Assembly: GCA_021014325.1 (NCBI GenBank) | Contig: CM037472.1 | Span: forward strand, 19,949,063 to 20,013,062 | Reading direction: 5' to 3' | Origin: Plazaster borealis | Taxonomy: Eukaryota > Echinodermata > Asteroidea > Forcipulatida > Labidiasteridae | DNA: 64,000 nucleotides | Shown: positions 1 through 9,700 of the stretch, piece after piece | Layout: each line of letters begins with the position of its first letter | How positions within the stretch are numbered: the first letter of the stretch is position 1 | Position numbers and translations under genes: made by a program | The notes under the pieces: model-generated | Database searches by the model: none | The model's input: only the letters and a program-made list of their open reading frames with translations | What the model was told of the DNA's origin: nothing

Positions 1-189
1 ATTATTATTATGCCGCTGTCAAAACACAAACCAGCAGTGTGACGGGCAATTCCATTCTGTTCGTACGTTCAATTTTGAAACTACAAATATCGATTTGTGA
101 GAATGAACAGATTTTGTTCATTCTTACAGATATCAAAGAACACTCTTTGTGCTTTCCTTGAGAAGAAAAAACTGTGGGATGGGACGACT

Positions 190-410
190 TTATTTTTGAA
201 ATAAATGGACTTTTTGGCAGTGTTTAGGGGTGTCTTCATTGTACCACACAGGGTTCGCGCCGCTGCTCGCCACGTTGTTAACTGCAGACGCTGTGATCAC
301 TATGTTGTCTATGGACGTGTAAATTGAACTTGGTATCACAAACGTGTTAAGTTTGAATTTCTTCTGTGCTCTCAAGTTATTGGAGAATGAACAACCATCT
401 ACTAAAATGG
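190..410 (-). CDS. Possible terminal exon of an unrecognised minus-strand gene
   Basis: An open frame reads in a protein-like way (DGCSFSNNLRAQKKFKL, then NTFVIPSSIYTSIDNIVITA, ending HLFQK). It is preceded by a possible acceptor (cattttagtag) and its TAA overlaps an AATAAA at 189-194. A polyadenylation signal on top of the stop codon is unusual. I do not recognise the product; it could equally be a chance frame or an old transposon piece. Confidence 0.25.
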
Positions 411-639
411 ATGGGTCCAAACATTAACGAGCATGGAGATTCTGCAATGCCGTATGCCCCCTCCACCCCCCCAATCATCTCTAACTGGCAACTTTTCCTG
501 TAGTTGTTTTCAAACCTGAAGTTTTCAAACAAATCACCTTGATATTCGTTGGCAGAATGACTTGGATTTCTTTTATTCTGCCTGGTGATTCCGTTTACCC
601 ATTTTGTAACTCTCTTTTTGTGTGTGTTCCTGTTGCCAG

Positions 640-753
640 GTTGTATCGTGAAGATTAACACACAATGTTCAGCACCTCCCCTGCCTGATGTAGAAGACTG
701 GCGAGTGGAGTCAAAGAAAATGTTGTTCAACTTTGGATTAAACTTCAACATGG
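640..753 (+). CDS. SPRY-TIR gene exon (first in window)
   Basis: The acceptor is tgttgccag before 640 and the donor is ATGG/gtaatg. The exon enters with two bases of a split codon, so at least one coding exon lies upstream. It encodes 37 codons (CIVKINTQCSAPPLPD to NFNM) that match no domain I recognise. An ATG at 585 gives an ORF that runs through the acceptor, but the strong 3' splice site and the unrelated leader argue against it as the start. Confidence 0.7.
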
Positions 754-3700
754 GTAATGAAACTGACATCAGAAAGTTGTGAAAGTGAAGTGTTTTCTAT
801 TTTAATGGATTAAAATGTCAAGAAATAGTAGTTTGCCAATCGCCAAGCTTAAAGGCACTGAACACGTTTGGTAATTGTCAAAGACCAGTGTTCTCACTTG
901 GTGTATCCCAACATATGCATAAAATAACAAGCCTGTGAAAATTTGGGCTCAATTGGTCATCGAAGTTGCAAATGTTGAAAGAAAAAACACCCTTGTTGTA
1001 CAAATTTTTGTGCTTTCAGACAGGAATAAAAGGCTTCTTGCAAGAAGTCTCTTATTGTTTTAGTGAGAAATAACCTCTTTCTCAAAAACTACGTTACTTC
1101 AGAAGGAGTCGTTTCTCACAATGTTTTATACTATCAACAGCTCTCCGTTGCTCGTTACCAAGTCAATTTTTATGTTAATATATGTTTTGAGTAATTACCA
1201 AACGTGTACAGTGCCTTTAACGTCTACAATAGTCTACATGACATACATGTAAAGGAACACAGCATTATTTTCACAGTGGGTAGAAATATAATATTCTAAC
1301 CATGTAGTTTATCTGTTTTTCTAGGGGATATTAACCGAGCTTCACACGGTCCAACTCATAAGGATGGAACAACGTCTGGTGATTTTCGCTTCAGTGAGCT
1401 ACTCGGAGTACCATCGGGGGATGTGGTCAGGCCGACACAGTCCGGTTCCTCCAATCAGCTCCTGCAGCTGATGAAAACGATGACTCCAGATCAGCCTTAC
1501 TTCACCATCACTGTCACTGAAGATGGTGAGATAATTACACGTTAACCCAACCTCGTCCCCAAGGTGTGTCGAGCAGTACCAGGTTGACCGCTCTCTCACT
1601 CTGGTATTGGATCATTTACATATCCACAATTTTTGGATACGTATGCAAATAAGAATAGTCTGGCTGTGAACATGGTGAATACTGAATGAGTACAACTTAA
1701 CATTAGACTTTTGTACACCAGTCGTTGTCCAATCAGGGTCCACGTAAGGAGTTTCCCTCCTAGGATTTACCATTGTAAACATGGTTGGAAATAAAGTAAA
1801 CCCTGGGGACGAGGTTGACGTTAACCCTCCTCAGGGATGAGAAATTCTCAGACTTTTATCTGAATTCAGACTAATTTATGTGTTGTCTGGTAAAAAAAAA
1901 TAGCTGTTAATATTGTTTGGTCAATATTGACTTAAAGGCACTGAACACGTTTGGAAATTGTCAAAGACCGGTGTTCTCACTTGGTGTATCCCAACATATG
2001 CATAAAATAACCGTTGAAAGCCTGTGAAAATTTGGGCTAAATTGGTCATCGAAGTTGCAAGAAAATGATGAAAGAAAAAACACCCTTGTTGTACAAATTG
2101 GTGTGCTTTGAGATAGGAATAAAAACTTCTTGCAAGAAGTTTTTATTATTTCAGTAAGAAATTACCTCTTTCTCAAAAACTACGTTACTTCAGAGGGAGT
2201 TGTTTCCTACAATGTTTTATACTATCAACAGCTCTCCATTGCTTGTTACCAAGTAAGTTTTTATGCTAATATTTGTTTTGAGTCATTACCAAATGTGTAC
2301 GATACCTTTAATGGATGTTTTATTCCTGCCATCTCTCAGATCCAAAGGGTAAGGTTTCTATTGGTATAACTCGTGACAAGCAGAGTGTAGGTGAACTTCC
2401 CGGTGGTCTAGTAGACACAGTAGGCTTCTCATCCTCTGGAAGTATCTCCAACGGCGTGGATAAATACAAGACAGAAAAATACATCAAAGGTAACACCGTC
2501 AAGAAACTTGTTGTAGTGCCTCAGACTTTTTTAATGTCTTCAGTAAAAGATGTTTTCCGATGTGGAAATGGAATATGGTCGTCGGTTGATGCAGATCTTT
2601 AAAAATGCTCTTTCACTTTTTAGAGACCATAGCGGCCGGAAACTGCTTGTACCAAAATGCCCATATTGGCCGCAAACGGCTGCAAGATCTGACATACTTC
2701 CTCGCAAGCAGAAAGGTCAAAGACGTCCTGAATTGACCTTGTCCAATGTTTCTAAAACAAAACCAAATTTCTGTTTCATTTAAAAATAAATTCAGACTTT
2801 TTTTCAAGAAAACAATTGTGTCAAAAACTCAATGGTGATGATAGAAATGAATGGTTTCTTAAAGATTAAGTTGCCTGCAGAAATATGACTTCAAAGTTGC
2901 CTTTAGAAATATGACTTCAATGTTCAAGTTGGCGATATCAATCGGCAGTATGTGAGGAATTCCAAGTAGTTATTCTGAATTTTCATAGGAGATGAAGTAA
3001 TGCTAATCACATTAAACTTGCCACAAAATATTATCTTGTAAGTGTTATTTTGGAATGTGTAAAGTTTGTGTTGGTTTTTATTTCTTGTAGAAAGAAGCAA
3101 AGGGATTGTGAAACAAAATTTTATTAGAAAACACTCAAAGGAGAGTACACCATTTCTGTTTGTTAATTTATTCGTTTATTGACCTTTGGCCTTGTTTTCC
3201 TTGTTTCAGGAGATGAAGTGGGCTGCTTTGTGGAATATTTTGGCCCCTCTGTGAAGATGGTACACTTTATCAAGAATGGTCAACTGGTTGGTGTGGCTCC
3301 ATTGACCGGTGGGAGTGGGGACTTGTTTCCCAGTCTTGGGTTTTCCGGTGAGCAGTGTGCCGTCAGAGTCAACTGGCCCAGCCCTAACCTTGATCTTTCA
3401 AGCACGTTTTCCAAGGTAAGATTACACAACCCGACTTTAATCGTGCTGCCACCATTTTGGTCACATTCCCTGTGTCCCATAACAGTAGCGAATGCTGATA
3501 TGTGTTGAACAAGAAGGAACCAGACTATTTTTTTTCCTTCCAGCCTCGGTTTGGTTACATTGATTTGAATGGGAAAAAATTTAGATGGCCCGCACCATGA
3601 TAAAGGTCTATAGAGTGTGTCCACATTTGAAATGTTTCCTTGTACTTATCAAGATTGCTTAATATTTGGCTTTTGCCTGAATCCATTTACAGAAAACATA

Positions 3701-6700
3701 TTGGCCCATGGTCCTTCACATTTCAGTACCAGTTGTAGTTACACATAAATTGGCTGTTAACCATAGACATTAAAATTACAAACAAATTATTTAAACAAAT
3801 ATACTACCAGTGATATTTTTATTTCTACGAGTATCTGCTGTTTCAACAACAAATTTGCATTCTAGAGGCCAGGAAAAGCCATTAAAATATTCATGAGCTG
3901 GGAAAGCATTGATCTAAAATATCTGCTTCATTTTGAGGCATAACTTTGTTCTTCGGTGTTTAGGGTACATTAAGTCAGTCAATATTTAACAATCAACATT
4001 TTGGGTGGGTTGGTGGATCAAAACAATTTAAAAAATATGATTAAAAAAAATAAAAAAAATAAATGAATTTCTTTTAATTTTACATTTTAAAGTTTTGATT
4101 GGCCCCTAATGTTGAATATATTTTCCTACTTTTTTTTCTCTTGTCAGAACGATCTTTCCAACTGGATGAAATGTTCTGGGTTGATTATACGTGGGTCCAT
4201 GCTGACTGTGCAGAAGAAGTTGAGAAAACAACACGCAATGAGCTTAAAGTCACCGCAACCGCTCACACAGGGTGAGAAAGACCATTTGATTATGTTATGA
4301 AAATAATAATGACAATAACTAGTTTTGACAAATGACAAATAACTAGTTTTGTTTATAGCACTTTATCTACGGGTGTTTCAAATCACTTACCAGTATCTAT
4401 TTCTGGACAGGTTTTTTAAAGTTTTTGAATTATGAGACCCATTTGTGTAACACCTTGTAAGGGTTTATAAGGTGCTGCGGCACATTCAGCGGCCACTGCC
4501 AGAAACACCGAAGCAAAATCTTTCTCTTGGCGATAAGTGTAACTGGGTTCTTTTACGTGCATTACGTGCACACAGAACCAACGGCTTTATGTCCCATCCG
4601 AATAATGGTAATAAGTGTCTTGCTTAAGAACACAAGTGTCAAGACCAGGACTCGAACCCACACTCTGCTGATATTAGAAACACCAGAGCTTGAGTCCAGT
4701 GCGCTTGACACAAAGTTATATGAGGGGGAGGAAGGAGAAATGGTCCTCTACTAAAAGTGGATGAGCATTCACCAAAATGTCCACAATAGGTAAAAACTGT
4801 GAAGAGTGGCACACCTCACAAGCATAAAAGCATAAAGGGATTGTATACGTTTGGTTATTGGAACCCACTGTTTGTTTCAATCCTATATAGTTGTAGATAT
4901 ATACCATAAAACTAACCTGTAAAAATTTTATTTCAAAAGGTGGTAGCGTTTTTGAGATATTGCCGAAAAATCTGGAGTAGTTATGTCCACGCAGGAAGAA
5001 TAATCTGAGAAACGTTCCTGATAGAAACGCTCCTCAGATTAATTTTTTTAAATAAAAACTGATATCTTTTTCCATAACCACATTACTTCAAAGTGAAATG
5101 TTTCTCAAAATGCTTATACTATCAGAAGCTGCTGTACTTCTTACCAAGTAAGTTTCTATTGCCATTAATTTTATGAGTATACAGACCCTTTAAATATTAC
5201 GTTTTCAGTTACTTTTTGGATATTGACTCATTTTTTTCTTAGACTGGGATTACTTTGAAGTGGTGGTCAACTCAACGATGCTGACTACAAGGGATCAGAA
5301 AATAAGCAAGGCTCCCGTCATTGGACTGACAAATGACATGGGGATTAAACCATTCAAGAAGCTATCAAATGACGCCAAGACGAGAGACATCCGTTACTAT
5401 TGCAATACAAATAGTATAGGTTACAAAGATGCCCTCTCACAAGAATGTAAGTCCTTACTGTAATGCTTCATTTAAAAATATATTTCTTTCCTTCATTTTG
5501 TGGGTGTAAAAGTGTGCAAATAACTTTGAAACAAAGTATGACGTCACATATATTAATGTGTTGACAGAGGGTGTGCGCAACATTGGTAAGAGTGAATAAA
5601 TACATTTTGTTAACCTTAAACCCCGTGTATATTTCCCCATCAACAGTCCATTAGCTTACTTTGTTAGCTCTTGTGCAAAGCACTCAATCCATTTTCATGA
5701 AACTTTGAAATGATACCTGACCTTTTGTTATTGATTCCCCTCCAATCAGTAATACGACAGAAAGTATACATAGAGAGTGGCGATCGTCTAGGTTTTGGTA
5801 TTCTCTACCCAACCATGAAGAACCAACCAAGTGATCGAGCCTGTCAGGTGGTAGTGGTGTATTGTGCACTGAATGGCTCTGTCATCTACCACAAGGCCAT
5901 GGAACAACCAGAAGGTGGCTTCTACCCAATCATCTCCCTCTATAAATTTGGTAAGTTTCTCTAGTTCCCCCTTTTTAACCACATGGGCCCAATTTCAAAG
6001 AGCTGCTTAAGCACAAAAAGATGCTAAGCACAACAAAATTATGCTTACCAGAATAAGGTTACCAGCCAAACTACCATGTCACATGTACCATTTGTGACTG
6101 GTATCCTGCTCATTTCTGCTTAGCAGAAAATTGTAAAGCAATATTTTTTGCTTAAGCAGCTTTATGAAATCGGGCCCTGCAGTCACTACATTGGTTACCC
6201 ATCTCCAAACGAGTTTGCTAAAAGATATTACTTTTGGTATACAAATTACTTCACGACCAGTCACCAGATTGTATGCATGCCTGCGTTCTGCATTACATTT
6301 CCTCCAGACCAAACCTCTGGTCTAGCTCCAACCCTTTTTGTCTGACTTTCCCACGCACCCACAACAAAGGCTGGTGACAGTTACCTTCACAGTCACTGCA
6401 GCAAGGGAGTGGAATAGTCTACCCTTTTTCATCCAAAATGCCAAATTAACCGACCAATTCGAGAAGATAATTAAAACAAATCTCTTTCAACATTAATCAA
6501 TTTATTGTAGTAGACGTTACTATCAATTAATTAATTTATTTTTCTTTACTTATTGATAACTGTAAGCGCTGTGATTTAGTTTACTAAGTAGAGCGTCTTT
6601 AAATGCTGATTATTGTTATTATTATTACTTGTTGTGGGGACTTCCAAAATTGTTTCTGTGCTCACCCGCGGGATTAATCAGTTTTAATTTCCAGAATGAC

Positions 6701-9700
6701 GTAATTTTTTTAGAGTATCCTTGTCACAATAAAACCATGACTATACCAACGAGTAATATGCCAGAGTTTTTTTTCACAGGACTCGGGCAAAGTAATAATA
6801 ATAATCATACTGAGTTCTTATACAGCGCTTTATCACACACAATGGGCATCTTAAAGCACTCAGTATTTTTTCCTGCAAGGTATGCAGAATTCGTTTTGGA
6901 GTATGAGACCTATTCCTTTAATAAGTAACACCATGTAATGGTTTACAAGGTGCGGTGGCACAATATGCAGCCAATCAAACCAGGAACACCGGGGTGAACC
7001 CCTTCTCTTGACGATAAGTGCACTGGGTTCATTTACGTGCATTACACAACACATGGGACCTATGGCTTTACGTCCCATCCGAAGGACGCAGCAAATGTCT
7101 TGCTTAAGGACACAAGTGTCACAACTGGGACTCAAACCCACACTCTGCTAATCAGAAACACTAGAGCTTGAGTCCAGTGTTCTTATCCACTCGGCAAGTA
7201 CCAAGTATACAGTGCTTAGTACACATCAGTGCTAGGGCAAAAAAGTTAATAGAAATGAAACATCTGTGATTACTCCATACCAACTAACTGTGTCTGGGTG
7301 ATGTTTGATTGCAGGAAGTGAAGTAGAAATCAACACAAATCCCAAGTCCGTTCCCATGGGTGATGTTTCCAGTTGGATGACCGAAGCAGATCGGTTTAGA
7401 AAAGAAATCATCAAGGCCAAGAAAGAAGCAGGTCAGAATCTTAGCCTTTGTTTTTTTATTTTGTACTTATCTTGGGGAAACTTTTGAGTGAAATATGTTT
7501 TCAAAGGTGTCTAGCAATAACAAGATATTCATTAACTTTTGAAACATGAGACCCATTTATCTAGCACCTTATAAGGGTTTACAAGGTGCTGCATACACCT
7601 TGGTGGAATTCATGGCCAGTGCATAAAAAAAGAATGTCATCATACATTACACGTATGCACATTGTCCGAAAACACCAGGGCAAACCCCTTCTCTTGGTGA
7701 TACATGCATTATACAACACAGGGGACCTACGGCTTTACGTCCCATCCAAAGGACAAAGCAATAATGGTTAAGCGTCTTGCTTAAGGGCACAAGTGTAAAG
7801 CCCAGGACCCGAGCCCACACTCTGCGGATCAGAAACACCAGAGCTTGAGTCCAGTGCGCTTGACCACTCGGCCACAACATGCCACGCAATGTCATGCAAT
7901 ATGATATACAAACAGTGGAATTCAAGCTTTCTAACTTAGTTGGATGAGTCACATCAGGAATGAAGAACAAATGGGATGTTAGATTTGTTGCTTCTCACTG
8001 ATGTGTGATGGTTTTTTTTGTATTTGTTTAATGTAGCTGGCTACCACAGAATGACCACCGAGGAAAGACAAGCCTGCCCAGCCTCCCCGGAAGAACGGCC
8101 AGAGAATCACTTGAATAAATACAAGATTCATATATACTATGACCTGGCACGCTACAATGGGGCAACTCACATACAAGCACGGTTAGTATTTGTCATATTA
8201 TGGTGTCATGTGCTGGGCAAAGTCTCCAAAGAATTGATTTACTGTGATATAGTTAATGGTGTGAAAACAGAACAATAAGATCGTCAGACAGAGTAGAAAT
8301 AACTTATAAGACGTAGAAAGACCCAGTCGGCTCAGAGTAGAAATAACTTATAAGACCTAGAAAGACCCAGTCGACTCAGAGCAGAAGGTACTTATAAGAC
8401 CTAGAAAGACCCAATCGACTCGGAGTAGAAATGACTTATAAGACCTAGAAAGACCCAGTCGACTCAGAGTAGAAATAACTTATAAGACCTAGAAAGACCC
8501 AATCGACTCAGAGTAGAAATGACTTATAAGACCTAGAAAGACCCAGTTGACTCAGAGTAGAAATAACTTATAAGACCTAGAAAGACCCAGTCGACTCAGA
8601 GCAGAAAGGACTTTTTCTCCTCTGTGTGTGTAGGTCTTATAAGTCCTTTTCTGCTTAAAGCCGACTAGGTCGGTCAATTATTTGTGTTTTAAACTTACGT
8701 TGGGAAATCTTGCCATGATTCATAAAAACTTATGGTAAGATCACAGCAACTGTAATGGTAGTTGTTGTCTTTGAACAAAACAAAATAAAGCAAGAGAGAT
8801 TTTGATTACAAAAACTTGAAGTTCCTCACCCTTAAATTGACACATTTTTTTCTTCTGACCAAATCAGGCTGGAAGAGAAGGGATTTGTTGCAATTCTCCC
8901 TCCCAAGGAGGCCTTGAACAACTCCACATTGGACAGGGACATCATCGCATCCATCAAGACATGCGACTCCTTAGTGTGCTGTATGGGACCTGAGATCAGC
9001 ACCAGCCAACACGCTGGCGAAGTCTTGGATCTCGCCAAGGGATCTGGTAAACCTATCCTGCCCTGCATCCTGACCCATGTAGACTGGCCACCAGAGGGCG
9101 CTACGCAGGAGCATTTCCACATGCTCACACTGGACAAAATAGGTATGTTGAGCAGTTCATAAATGTTGGTTTACAGATCATTACATGGTAGAATATCTTG
9201 TATTACTGTTGTCCCTGATACAGGTTGTAAGTAAAGTAATAGTAAAGTCTGTCCCGAGCCAATATGGCTCATTAGGCCGGTGTTTATATCTGGTTTCCTT
9301 GGCATTAAACAACTGAGAATGTTTATATTCCCTCTGGACAGGATGCCAGTCCTGGGTGGAGAGAAGCAATAATGGTTAAGTGTCTTGCTTAAGGACACAA
9401 GTGTTACGACCGGGACTCGAACCCACACTCTGCTGATCAGAAACACCAGAGCTTGAGTCCGGTGCTCTTATCCGCTCAGCCACGATACGCCACAGGTTGA
9501 GTTGCCCCTTTGAGCTGAAGTCACACGAAGTTGCTGTCTGCCCCATGGTGTGCCATTTTGTGAGACAAAATGCATGTAAAGATATGGAGCAAGCATGCAA
9601 TGATATGGACTGCAGGTTAGGCAAAGGACTGGTTACAAAGAGGTCTGCAATAACGGCCTAAACTTACTTCATTAGCAAGTTGCCTGTCATGTCAGGAACA

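Noticed and set aside
585..782. ORF with an apparent signal peptide (MIPFTHFVTLFLCVFLLPGC)
   Set aside because: The hydrophobic leader is the polypyrimidine tract of an intron translated; a strong acceptor at 639 begins the real exon and phase requires an upstream exon.
8281..8610. CRISPR-like array
   Set aside because: Units are contiguous 44-bp tandem repeats without unique spacers, in a eukaryotic intron.
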